This document shows, one piece after another, positions 7,130 to 14,640 of a stretch of DNA of 24,338 nt (its first letter is position 1; the number at the start of each line of letters is the position of its first letter). The notes under the pieces were generated by a model. It had not been told where the DNA came from and did not search any database. It saw only the letters and a program-made list of their open reading frames with translations. Position numbers and translations under genes: made by a program. The stretch covers positions 1-24,338 of the forward strand of contig JAWCNV010000021.1 of the NCBI GenBank assembly GCA_038848185.1, given 5' to 3'. This DNA is from JAAOZP01 sp038848185. Lineage in GTDB: Archaea > Thermoproteota > EX4484-205 > JAAOZP01.

Positions 7130-9466
7130 TTGAGGATCAGACTCTGGCTGCTAGATCTGAATACGGAGCTTATTTCAGGAAGAGACACCGTTTTCCTCTG
7201 GGGAATTTCAGATGACGGGAGGAGAGTTTTGCTTGTAGATGATACTATTGAAAACTTTTTCTTCCTGAATCCTACAGATGATATTGATCCTAATGAGGTA
7301 ATTGGGAAGGCTCTACCTGAGGGCGAGAGATACGGAACTGTTAAGATGGAAGTTTGTGAAAAGAAACTTTTGGGCAAAAGTGTTAAAGTGATCAAAGTAT
7401 ATGTCGACAGATCTGCAAACATCGAGAAGGTCGTTGGGAAACTTGAGAAGCTTAAAATATTTAAAGAGTCTTATGAGACTGATCTCAGGCCTTCGACAAG
7501 ATACCTGTTAGAGAAGAATTTAACACCATCCTCATGGTTTGAAGCAGAGGTTGAGAAAGAGTCTGCTCTCCCATCTTTTCCAAACATTGATGTTTTTAGG
7601 GTGAAAACTGTTAAACCGTTAGAAAATGAAATGGCTCCAGAGCTTCATGTAATAGCTATGCATGTTCTAAAGGTCAGCGAGAAGGGTTCCCCCAAGCCGG
7701 AATATGACCCTATTGTGGCAATAACAATCTATGATGGGAAAACAGTGAAACAGTTCAGATATGAAGGAAAATCAGATGCAGCTTTAATTGAAGAGTTCGT
7801 AAACCATGTGAAGAAGCTTGACCCGGATGTTATAGTTGGATATGGTATAACGGAAGATTGGGGGTATCTGGCTGAAAGGTGTAAAAGGGTTAATGTGCAA
7901 CTGGAGGTTGGGAGAAACTATACTAAGCCACATACAAGTGTTTTCGGCCATGTTTCAGTAACAGGCAGGATCAATATGGATCTTCTCCATAATGCTCGTG
8001 AAAACCCTCAGTTGACAGAATACACGCTTGACGAGTATGCTAGGTCGATTGGCTTAGATGTTTCTCCCCAGATCCCGGAGCAAAAATATTACGAGTATCT
8101 GTCAAATCCTTCAGAAGCCGAAAAGCTTTTCAAACAATCAGAAGAATACGCCAAGCTCATATACAGGATTTGGACGATTCTAAGCGATTTTGCAATCCAG
8201 CTTTCCCAGATCACTGGTCTCCCAATGGATCACGTTTTTGCAGCATCTTCTGGCCACAGAGCTGAGACTTATTTGATCAGGGAGGCTTATTCAATAGGAG
8301 AATTGATTCCCCAGAGAGTTGAGAAGCCGTATGTTTCCTACATAGGAGGACTCGTTCTCCAGCCCGAGAAAGGAGTGTATGAAAACGTCAGCGTGCTAGA
8401 TTTCTCGTCAATGTATCCCAACCTGATGCTGAAATACAATATTTCCCCAGACACCTATGTTCCAAGTGGTGAAAAGTGTGAAGACTGCTTTGTTTCACCC
8501 GAGTCTAAACACAGGTTTAGGAAGGATTATAGAGGAGTCTATACAAGCATGCTGCAAAAACTTCTTGCCTCGAGAAGAGCTGTAAGAGAAGAGCTTAAAT
8601 CGGTTAAGGAGGGTAGCATGCAGTACAGGGTTCTCGACGCTAGGCAGAAAGCCTTGAAAATACTTGCGAACACTCTTTATGGTTATGCTGGCTGGGTTGG
8701 TGCACGCTGGTATCTGAGAGAGGTTGCTGAATCAGCGGCTGAATGGGGAAGATACACGATAAGAATGGCCATTGAAAAAGCTAGGCAGATGGGGATGAAG
8801 ATAATCTATGGAGATACTGACAGCCTCTTCGTCATAGATGGGGAGAAGCTCAACAAATTGTCGAAATGGATAGAAGATGAGCTTGGGATGGAGACAAAAA
8901 TTGAGAAAAAATACAAGAGAATACTCTTCACAGAAGCTAAGAAAAGATACGGAGGTCTTTTGGAAAACGGCAGTCTAGAGGCCGTTGGTCTCGAGGTCGT
9001 GAGAGGAGATTGGGCTGAAATAGCTAAAGAAACCCAACTCGAAGTTCTGAGAATAATGCTTGAAACAATGGACGTTAATAAAGCGATATCCTACGTTAGA
9101 AAAACCATATCAGAAACGATGCAAGGAATAATTGGTATGGAAAAAATGATAATATGGAAAAGAATGACTAAACCACCTGAAGCATACGAAGTTAGAGCAC
9201 CACATGTTCTGGCTGCACTCGAACTCTCTAAAAGAGGTTGGAGAATAGATGTTGGAGACAAGGTTGGATACATCATAGTCAAGGGGACTTCTAAAATCAG
9301 CGAGAGAGCTAAACCATACCAGCTGGTTGAAAAGAAGGATATTGATTACGAGTATTATGTGAAGAACCAAATTATTCCAGCAGCCATGAGGATACTTGAC
9401 GTGTTTGGCATGGACGAGCAAGCTCTTCGTGGAAGAAAAGGACTTACGGTATTTGGAACGGATTAA
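7130..9466 (+). CDS. Family B DNA polymerase, Pfu-like architecture, exonuclease motifs degenerate
   Basis: At 778 residues this matches the length and order of archaeal PolB of the Pfu/PolB3 type. Polymerase motifs are intact: YIGG (404-407), motif A DFSSMYP (424-430), motif B K510...N514...YG (517-518), motif C YGDTDS (560-565) and KKRYGG (604-609). The 3'-5' exonuclease motifs are not. Where FDIE is expected, residues 177-180 read MHVL. ExoII reads GYGITEDWGYL (237-247), keeping the Asp but lacking the Asn and shortened by one residue. ExoIII YxxxD reads YAKLI (340-344). The protein should polymerise DNA but not proofread. The C-terminal GRKGLTVFGTD resembles a sliding-clamp PIP box whose Gln is replaced. 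The TTG start is chosen because MRIRLWLLD matches the usual N-terminus and a TATA-like GATTAAAAATC (7097-7107) lies 28 bases upstream. Confidence 0.9.
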   Translation: MRIRLWLLDLNTELISGRDTVFLWGISDDGRRVLLVDDTIENFFFLNPTDDIDPNEVIGKALPEGERYGTVKMEVCEKKLLGKSVKVIKVYVDRSANIEKVVGKLEKLKIFKESYETDLRPSTRYLLEKNLTPSSWFEAEVEKESALPSFPNIDVFRVKTVKPLENEMAPELHVIAMHVLKVSEKGSPKPEYDPIVAITIYDGKTVKQFRYEGKSDAALIEEFVNHVKKLDPDVIVGYGITEDWGYLAERCKRVNVQLEVGRNYTKPHTSVFGHVSVTGRINMDLLHNARENPQLTEYTLDEYARSIGLDVSPQIPEQKYYEYLSNPSEAEKLFKQSEEYAKLIYRIWTILSDFAIQLSQITGLPMDHVFAASSGHRAETYLIREAYSIGELIPQRVEKPYVSYIGGLVLQPEKGVYENVSVLDFSSMYPNLMLKYNISPDTYVPSGEKCEDCFVSPESKHRFRKDYRGVYTSMLQKLLASRRAVREELKSVKEGSMQYRVLDARQKALKILANTLYGYAGWVGARWYLREVAESAAEWGRYTIRMAIEKARQMGMKIIYGDTDSLFVIDGEKLNKLSKWIEDELGMETKIEKKYKRILFTEAKKRYGGLLENGSLEAVGLEVVRGDWAEIAKETQLEVLRIMLETMDVNKAISYVRKTISETMQGIIGMEKMIIWKRMTKPPEAYEVRAPHVLAALELSKRGWRIDVGDKVGYIIVKGTSKISERAKPYQLVEKKDIDYEYYVKNQIIPAAMRILDVFGMDEQALRGRKGLTVFGTD

Positions 9467-9579
9467 ACGAAATAAGAGTCCTTATGTTTTAGATATATTT
9501 AAAAAGCCTCTATTTACACTGTCAAGCTTCTACCGATCCCTTGATTTGCTGCGTTATTTCCAGCTTAGGATGATGATTG

Positions 9580-9599
9580 TTATTTTCAACGTAAAATAA
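9580..9599. promoter_or_regulatory. Inverted repeat upstream of nikR, possible operator
   Basis: TTATTTT and AAAATAA form perfect 7-base arms around a 6-base spacer, ending about 11 bases before the nikR TATA box. Autoregulation would place an operator here, but the arms are AT-only and do not match the bacterial NikR box, so chance is a real alternative. Confidence 0.25.
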
Positions 9600-9609
9600 G
9601 TAGATCGAG

Positions 9610-9623
9610 TAAATATATTTATA
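9610..9623 (+). promoter_or_regulatory. TATA box of nikR
   Basis: TAAATATATTTATA centred about 32 bases before ATG 9648. A GTG at 9630 in the same frame lies too close to the TATA box to be included in the transcript, which decides the start. Confidence 0.55.
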
Positions 9624-9647
9624 TGCCCAGTGGTGCAAGTTCTAAAC

Positions 9648-10055
9648 ATGAAAGAGAGGATCGTCAGGACATCATTATCTTTACCCGGCAGCTTACTAAA
9701 AGAACTAGATGGCTTTGTAAGCTCGATTAAATCTGACAGGTCGAAGGTTGTTCAGCAAGCGATAAGAAACTTTCTCACTATTCCTCGCGAGGAGGAAGAC
9801 ATGGTTGCAGGCTCGTTGATGATAGTTTACAATCATGAGGAGCACGGGCTTGAGGAGGAAATGACAGATATTCAACATGATTTCATAAACCTGATTATTT
9901 CAAACATTCATATTCATCTAGATGAAGAGAGGTGTATGCTGACGGTCTTCGTGAGGGGAAGCCTTAAAGCTGTTCAAAGCATGATGAGAAGGCTGATAGG
10001 GAAGAGTGGAGTATTAATGGTTAAGGAATCCTTAGTAAAGATTAAGCAAATTTAG
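9648..10055 (+). CDS. nikR: NikR-type nickel-responsive ribbon-helix-helix regulator
   Basis: The 135-residue protein has an N-terminal ribbon-helix-helix domain (VRTSLSLPGSLLKELDGFV, then SDRSKVVQQAIRNFL) and a C-terminal ACT-like metal domain. All four high-affinity nickel ligands of the family are present: H77 (IQHDF), H88 and H90 (HIHLD) and C96 (ERCML), one residue offset from the E. coli numbering. NikR tetramers bind nickel and then repress nickel uptake genes. No nickel transporter or nickel enzyme gene is visible in this window, so the target lies elsewhere or could be the gene itself. The gene is monocistronic with a strong TATA box and its stop is 9 bases from the end of the convergent exchanger gene. 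Confidence 0.85.
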   Translation: MKERIVRTSLSLPGSLLKELDGFVSSIKSDRSKVVQQAIRNFLTIPREEEDMVAGSLMIVYNHEEHGLEEEMTDIQHDFINLIISNIHIHLDEERCMLTVFVRGSLKAVQSMMRRLIGKSGVLMVKESLVKIKQI

Positions 10056-10064
10056 AACGAGATT

Positions 10065-11069
10065 TTAAAAGAATTCTCCTGGAAACACGAGGATTCCCAT
10101 GATAGACATTAGGAATAACGCATAGAGCAATAAAAGGTAGAGGCCTTCTCTCGAACTAAGGTTCCCACGGTGTATTAAATACCAAAGAATCATGTTTGCA
10201 AGTGTTGAAAAAGTTATCAGGTCGGAAAAAACCTTGATATTAATCCTTACGGGAGAAAACAGGAGTGTAACTCCAAGTATAAGTGTAATATTTGTGAAGC
10301 AGCTTCCGATAACATCCCCGAATGCAAGCATCACATGCTCCTTCAACATTGCTTGAATATCTAAAGTCAGTTCAGGGAAACTTGTTCCGATAGCAATGAT
10401 AGTGGCCGATATTACGGATGAGGGGATTCCAGCTAAGAGAGCGATCCTAACCGTTGAATCAACAAGGAAATCTGCACTCACAATGACCCCAACTATTCCC
10501 AATAACGCGAGAATCATGTGAAACATTAAAGTTTTTCGTCGGTTTGCTATCTGGTCGTTTAATGTATTGGTTTCACCTAAAGGCAATTCTCTCTTAGAAA
10601 TTATCTTGAAATTTTGGTAAGTATAGATTGCAATCAGCAACAGCCCAACAATCTGACTTGCCGGCAGAAAGCTTATCAAAAGAATGGGAATAACAGATGC
10701 CACAAAAATTCCGAGATATATTAGATCAAGCTCTTCAGGTTTGAATCTAATGGCGGCAAGTTTCTTCAAACCCGGTTTCAGAGAATATAAGATAAGACCG
10801 AGCCCAATGATTAGGCAAACATTAGCAATATTAGACCCTAAGACATTGCCAATAGATACTGCTGCCTCTCCTGATGCTGCCGCAAACAAGGCTACGGCAA
10901 GCTCTGGAAGAGAAGTTGAAGTTGCTACGAAGGTGAAACCTATTCGAGACTTTCCTAAACCAGTTATTTCTGAAAGCCGAACAGTATTCTTAATGGCGAT
11001 GTGGCTTGTTAAAAGCAAGAAAGCTAGGGAAAGAAGCATTGTTACCAGTGGTTCAATAAGCTCATTCAT
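10065..11069 (-). CDS. CaCA-family sodium/calcium (cation) exchanger
   Basis: A 334-residue, almost wholly hydrophobic protein with about ten membrane helices. It contains the two inverted alpha-repeats of the CaCA superfamily: ATSTSLPELAVAL...GNVLGSNIAN near residues 50-87, and AIGTSFPELTLDI...GDVIGSCFTN near residues 225-258. The paired Glu residues of SLPEL and SFPEL are the cation-coordinating positions in the family. In the second repeat the usual GN(V/I)xGSN reads GDVIGSC, so the Asn positions are changed to Asp and Cys, which may alter ion preference. It would exchange a divalent cation for sodium or protons across the cytoplasmic membrane. The convergent NikR gene makes one think of nickel, but nothing in the sequence shows this. 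Confidence 0.85.
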   Translation of the reverse strand: MNELIEPLVTMLLSLAFLLLTSHIAIKNTVRLSEITGLGKSRIGFTFVATSTSLPELAVALFAAASGEAAVSIGNVLGSNIANVCLIIGLGLILYSLKPGLKKLAAIRFKPEELDLIYLGIFVASVIPILLISFLPASQIVGLLLIAIYTYQNFKIISKRELPLGETNTLNDQIANRRKTLMFHMILALLGIVGVIVSADFLVDSTVRIALLAGIPSSVISATIIAIGTSFPELTLDIQAMLKEHVMLAFGDVIGSCFTNITLILGVTLLFSPVRINIKVFSDLITFSTLANMILWYLIHRGNLSSREGLYLLLLYALFLMSIMGILVFPGEFF

Positions 11070-11090
11070 CGACAGGCTATTATACGTTTG

Positions 11091-11100
11091 GTTATAAAAA
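11091..11100 (-). promoter_or_regulatory. TATA box of the cation exchanger gene
   Basis: TTTTTATAAC on the minus strand, centred about 26 bases before ATG 11069, consistent with leaderless initiation. Confidence 0.55.
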
Positions 11101-11162
11101 GGTTACTATGTATTAGGATCTTTAAACATCTCTCTATATTCTCTGCTTACAATAGATAGAGC

Positions 11163-12158
11163 TTATTCCCAGTTAATAATTACTCCCAGCATTTTCGACC
11201 TGTCTTCCAAAAGTTGCCTATAAAAATCAGGAGCATCCCTATATGATACTCTGTGAGTTATCATTTTCGAAACATCCAGCTCCCTGCTTAACAGCATGTC
11301 GAAGAACAGTTCTGTATGTCTTTTCCTGCTCCAAGGGTTGTTCAGGGTTTCAGTTGGCGGATGGGACATTAAGTGGGCACCTATTATCGTGAAGCTAGGC
11401 GCGTTGCAGAAATCGTGGAGGTCAAGATATGTAGGCCCTCTTGGACTGCTTAACACGATAAACCTGCCAAGTTTTCTTAAGCATTTAAACTCTTCTGGAA
11501 TTAGATTCTGGTTACCTGTAATTTCGAAGACGACGTCAGCCATTCTGTCTTTAGTCAGCTTCTTGACTTCTGAAACGACATCCTGTTTCAAAGAATTTAT
11601 CTTAAAAATGTTCTCAGGCAAGTGTGTAAGCCTATCGTCTGAAACGTCGACAACAATAACCGGTATCGCCCCCGCCGTCTTACAGATTCTCGCAGTTAAC
11701 TGCCCCAGTATTCCTGCTCCGTATATTACAACTGATTCTCCGAATGTTATTTGGCTTCTCCTAACACCGTTCATAACGATTTCTGCAATGGTGAATAATG
11801 AAGCTTCATCCTCAGATATTCCTTGAGGGATAACAGTAACCTCGTTCTGGGGAGCGGATACATACATTGCATGGGGAGAGTAGGATGCAACAGTTTTACC
11901 GATAAGATTTCTATCGGCATCCGGGCCAACCTCGATGACCTTGCCTATATTGTCGTAGCCTGGGACAAACGGATATTTGCCGTAGCCTGCCCAGTATGAT
12001 TGAGGAGGAAAATCTCCGCTTAGTATCGTTAACTCGGTTCCTATGCTAACTAGGCTTCTTTTGGTTCTTATTAGAACGCGATCTCCTTCAACCTTAGGAA
12101 TTTCCCTGTCTTCTATAACAACACTCTTAGGCCTTGGAAATACTATTGTAGGATTCAT
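11163..12158 (-). CDS. Zinc-type (MDR) alcohol/polyol dehydrogenase-like oxidoreductase
   Basis: The 331-residue protein has the two-domain medium-chain dehydrogenase layout. The N-terminal GroES-like catalytic domain contains FVPGYDNIGKVIEVGPDA, where the GHE of classical zinc enzymes is replaced by GYD. The Rossmann domain carries VVIYGAGILGQLTARI, then VIVVDVSDDRL. The catalytic zinc Cys is Ser in SLVSIGTEL, as in the BchC-like and related non-classical MDR proteins, and no four-Cys structural zinc loop is visible. Catalytic zinc binding is therefore doubtful. Likely role is NAD(P)-linked oxidation of a sugar, polyol or similar alcohol, in line with the neighbouring sugar genes. It is divergent from the methyltransferase gene. 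A TATA-like AGAATATATC lies about 35 bases upstream. Confidence 0.75.
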   Translation of the reverse strand: MNPTIVFPRPKSVVIEDREIPKVEGDRVLIRTKRSLVSIGTELTILSGDFPPQSYWAGYGKYPFVPGYDNIGKVIEVGPDADRNLIGKTVASYSPHAMYVSAPQNEVTVIPQGISEDEASLFTIAEIVMNGVRRSQITFGESVVIYGAGILGQLTARICKTAGAIPVIVVDVSDDRLTHLPENIFKINSLKQDVVSEVKKLTKDRMADVVFEITGNQNLIPEEFKCLRKLGRFIVLSSPRGPTYLDLHDFCNAPSFTIIGAHLMSHPPTETLNNPWSRKRHTELFFDMLLSRELDVSKMITHRVSYRDAPDFYRQLLEDRSKMLGVIINWE

Positions 12159-12218
12159 TTCAACTCGATTTATTTAGGTCTTACCCAGATATATTCTTTT
12201 TCGGTTTATCTGGCAAAA

Positions 12219-12228
12219 CTTATAAAAT
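12219..12228 (+). promoter_or_regulatory. TATA box before the methyltransferase gene
   Basis: CTTATAAAAT. By the spacing seen at other genes here, transcription should start near 12248-12255, some 70 bases before the first standard in-frame start codon of the methyltransferase. This points to a missing or frame-shifted N-terminus. Confidence 0.5.
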
Positions 12229-12323
12229 GGTTTTGAGTAAGATTTTACCCTGACCAAGTCTCAGAATGACGATTATAACCTTGATAAAGAAAAATTTGGT
12301 TACTCGTTGATGTAAAAAATCTA

Positions 12324-12935
12324 TTGGTCATCGATTTTGGAGTAGGTGAATCGACGAAAAAGCTTTCCGGTTTAGGAGCAAAGGTAATAGTAGTTGACCG
12401 AGACCTAGAAAAACTAAAGACGTATAGAAGTCTGGGTACATCATTAATAGACTGTAATATTGCTAATCTTCCGTTTCGTAGTGGAATAGCAGGTCTTGCT
12501 GTTTTCTATTTCACTCTCCACGAAATAGATCCTCGTATTCATAAAGAAGCTATTTCTAAAGTGCGTGAAGCTTCATCGGGAATTATGGTTGTCGAACCCT
12601 CTCCTAAGGGTTGTTCAACATATAACCGTTATGCAGAATTATGGCGTAGAGCTATGCATAGTATCGGCAAATTCGAAGATTATCAGCCTGCTTCCTATTG
12701 GAAAAGGTTGGTTGAAGATTGCGGTTTTAGGGTAATAGTTCTAAAAAAGGTAAAACAAACAACAAACATTATTCCACGAGTATTAGAGGAAATTGTTCAA
12801 AGCACCATTGAGGAATGGAGAAAAATGTCTGTAAAGGAAAAATATGTAAGAGAAATGAACAAGTTTTTAGAATATGCTAAGAAGAACGGTATGAGATGGT
12901 CTGATTTAATCGTTATAATAGGCGAATCATCTTAA
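12324..12935 (+). CDS. Class I SAM-dependent methyltransferase (5' end probably disrupted)
   Basis: A Rossmann-type methyltransferase of Methyltransf_11 type. Motif I is VIDFGVGES at the extreme N-terminus, followed by the acidic end of strand 2 (VIVVDRD), NIANLPF and AVFYFTLHEID. The later segment SYWKRLVEDCGFRV is typical of the family. The only usable start in frame is TTG at 12324, directly on motif I, which leaves no N-terminal helix; the frame is open only back to 12288. A different frame (12241-12315) encodes a hydrophilic stretch SQNDDYNLDKEKFGYSL that stops just before motif I and would join it by a one-base shift. A sequencing error or real frameshift is likely. Substrate unknown. 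Confidence 0.7.
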   Translation: MVIDFGVGESTKKLSGLGAKVIVVDRDLEKLKTYRSLGTSLIDCNIANLPFRSGIAGLAVFYFTLHEIDPRIHKEAISKVREASSGIMVVEPSPKGCSTYNRYAELWRRAMHSIGKFEDYQPASYWKRLVEDCGFRVIVLKKVKQTTNIIPRVLEEIVQSTIEEWRKMSVKEKYVREMNKFLEYAKKNGMRWSDLIVIIGESS

Positions 12936-13010
12936 CTACACAATTAAAGGAACTGAGTGTTTAAGTTGCTGGCTTACGTTTTGATTAAATTTTTTAATTA
13001 TACGGAGAAA

Positions 13011-13019
13011 GTTTATAAG
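13011..13019 (+). promoter_or_regulatory. TATA box of the GAPN gene
   Basis: GTTTATAAG centred about 32 bases before ATG 13047 and 20 before ATG 13035. It lies inside the longer open frame that begins at 12957, which argues against the upstream start. Confidence 0.5.
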
Positions 13020-13046
13020 TCTGTTATTAACTTAATGCTCCTAAAT

Positions 13047-14573
13047 ATGGTTTCCACCAAGTTTGACGAGATAACTCTACCAGACGAGTTCAGAGATATT
13101 TGTGACGAGGAGGACGGGTTGAAGAGGTTTAGGCTTTTCATAGGTGGAAAATGGATTAAACCGAAGAGCGGAAAATATTTTGGCATTAAATCTCCATCCA
13201 CCAGAAAAGTTTTAGCAGAAGCCCCGCTGGGAAGTAGAGATGAGGCTCTACAAGCGGTTTCAGAAGCTTTTTCTTCTCAAAACAGGATAAGAAACCTTGC
13301 AGCCATAGATAGGATAGAGATGCTTGAAGAGGCGTCAAAGCTGATAACGAGATACGAAGAGCATCTGGTTAATTTACTTGTAGCCGAGGCGGGGAAACCT
13401 TTAGCATATGCTAGAGGAGAGGTTAAAGCTGCTAAGGAGCGGATGAGGCTTACCTTAGAAGAAGCTAGGAAAATATATGGAGAGTATATTCCTGGAGACT
13501 GGGTTGATGACACTAGGAATAAGTTTGCAATAGTCCTGAGGCAGCCTGTCGGGATCGTTGCCACTATCACTCCTTTCAACTATCCTCTTTTTTCTCCCGT
13601 TGCGAAAATTGCTCCAGCACTGGTCTCAGGAAACTGCGTGGTTCATAAGCCTGCCAGTGATACTCCCCTTGTCTCTCTTGTCTTAGCCAAGATACTGCAG
13701 ACCGCTGGTCTTCCAGAGGGCGTGCTGAACGTTGTAACTGGACCTGGAGGCGAGGTTGGAGACACTTTCATTTCAGATCAAAGAATCGGGGCAGTAAGTT
13801 TTACTGGAAGCACTGAGGTAGGCTCTAAGATACCCTCTAAAGCAGGAATGAAGAAGCTTCACTTGGAACTCGGGGGGAAGGCTGCTGCAATAGTGCTTGA
13901 AGATGCTGATCTTGACTTGGCTGCTGAAAAAATTACTATTGGGGTTGTGAAGAATTCGGGTCAGCGTTGTGATGCTATAAGTAGAGCGTTGGTAGTGAAG
14001 GAGGTTGCTGACGAGTTAGTTGGGAAGCTTGAAGACAGGTTTAGACAAGTTAGATTTGGTTATCCTTGGGAGGAAAACATCCAAGTAGGCCCCTTAATAA
14101 ACGAGAGGGCTCTGAACCACGTTGCCGAACTTGTTGAGGATGCGTTAAGCAAGAAGGCGGTCCTAAGGATAGGTGGGAAGTCTCAAGGCTTAATCTATGA
14201 GCCGACGCTTATTGACTATGTCTCACTGGAAGCAAGGATTGCGTGGGAAGAAACTTTCGGCCCGGTGCTGCCAGTTATAAGGGTCAGAGATGAGGAGGAG
14301 GCGATCGAAGTCTCGAACAGGTCCAATCTAGGGCTAGATTCAGCGGTTTTCACAAATTCCTTCTATAGGATGTGGAGGATTGCAAAGGCACTGCAAGTGG
14401 GCACAGTAAGTGTAAATGATGCTCCTGCACACGGCGTCGGGAACTTTCCATTTGGCGGGGTCAAGGATTCGGGAATGGGTAGAGAGGGGCTTGGGTACAG
14501 TATAGATGAGATGACTGTTCTGAAAACGATATCTGTAAACCTTGAACCAGCTGGAATTAGAAAAGGAAAATAG
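13047..14573 (+). CDS. gapN: Non-phosphorylating glyceraldehyde-3-phosphate dehydrogenase (GAPN-type aldehyde dehydrogenase)
   Basis: Aldehyde dehydrogenase fold with the oxyanion Asn N178 (TPFNYP), general base E274 (LELGGK) and nucleophile C308 (NSGQRCDAISR), numbered from ATG 13047. Several stretches agree closely with the Thermoproteus-type GAPN as I remember it: GEYIPGDW, SGQRCDAI, AVSFTGSTEVG and HGVGNFPFGGVKDSGMGREG. The enzyme oxidises glyceraldehyde 3-phosphate irreversibly to 3-phosphoglycerate with NAD(P), bypassing phosphoglycerate kinase. Starting at 13047 gives 508 residues, the family's length. The frame extends upstream to TTG 12957 but that part overlaps the TATA box and reads as non-homologous. 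An aldehyde dehydrogenase for another sugar-derived aldehyde is the alternative. Confidence 0.82.
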   Translation: MVSTKFDEITLPDEFRDICDEEDGLKRFRLFIGGKWIKPKSGKYFGIKSPSTRKVLAEAPLGSRDEALQAVSEAFSSQNRIRNLAAIDRIEMLEEASKLITRYEEHLVNLLVAEAGKPLAYARGEVKAAKERMRLTLEEARKIYGEYIPGDWVDDTRNKFAIVLRQPVGIVATITPFNYPLFSPVAKIAPALVSGNCVVHKPASDTPLVSLVLAKILQTAGLPEGVLNVVTGPGGEVGDTFISDQRIGAVSFTGSTEVGSKIPSKAGMKKLHLELGGKAAAIVLEDADLDLAAEKITIGVVKNSGQRCDAISRALVVKEVADELVGKLEDRFRQVRFGYPWEENIQVGPLINERALNHVAELVEDALSKKAVLRIGGKSQGLIYEPTLIDYVSLEARIAWEETFGPVLPVIRVRDEEEAIEVSNRSNLGLDSAVFTNSFYRMWRIAKALQVGTVSVNDAPAHGVGNFPFGGVKDSGMGREGLGYSIDEMTVLKTISVNLEPAGIRKGK

Positions 14574-14640
14574 AGCATTTTTCAAATCGTACCTTGGCTA
14601 GTCGTAAAAACTTAATACTCTGGAGGCTCATTTTCACAAC

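Noticed and set aside
9396..9599. 67-codon frame overlapping the end of the polymerase gene
   Set aside because: Mostly out-of-frame polymerase sequence, with no promoter or recognisable domain.
9630..9647. GTG at 9630 as the nikR start
   Set aside because: It lies only about 8 bases after the TATA box, so it would be upstream of the expected transcript start; ATG 9648 also gives the normal NikR N-terminus and length.
10684..11097. Plus-strand 137-codon frame opposite the exchanger gene
   Set aside because: Shadow of the membrane-protein gene on the other strand, without homology or promoter.
12957..13046. N-terminal extension of GAPN from TTG 12957
   Set aside because: The extension contains the gene's TATA box and makes the protein 30 residues longer than the family.
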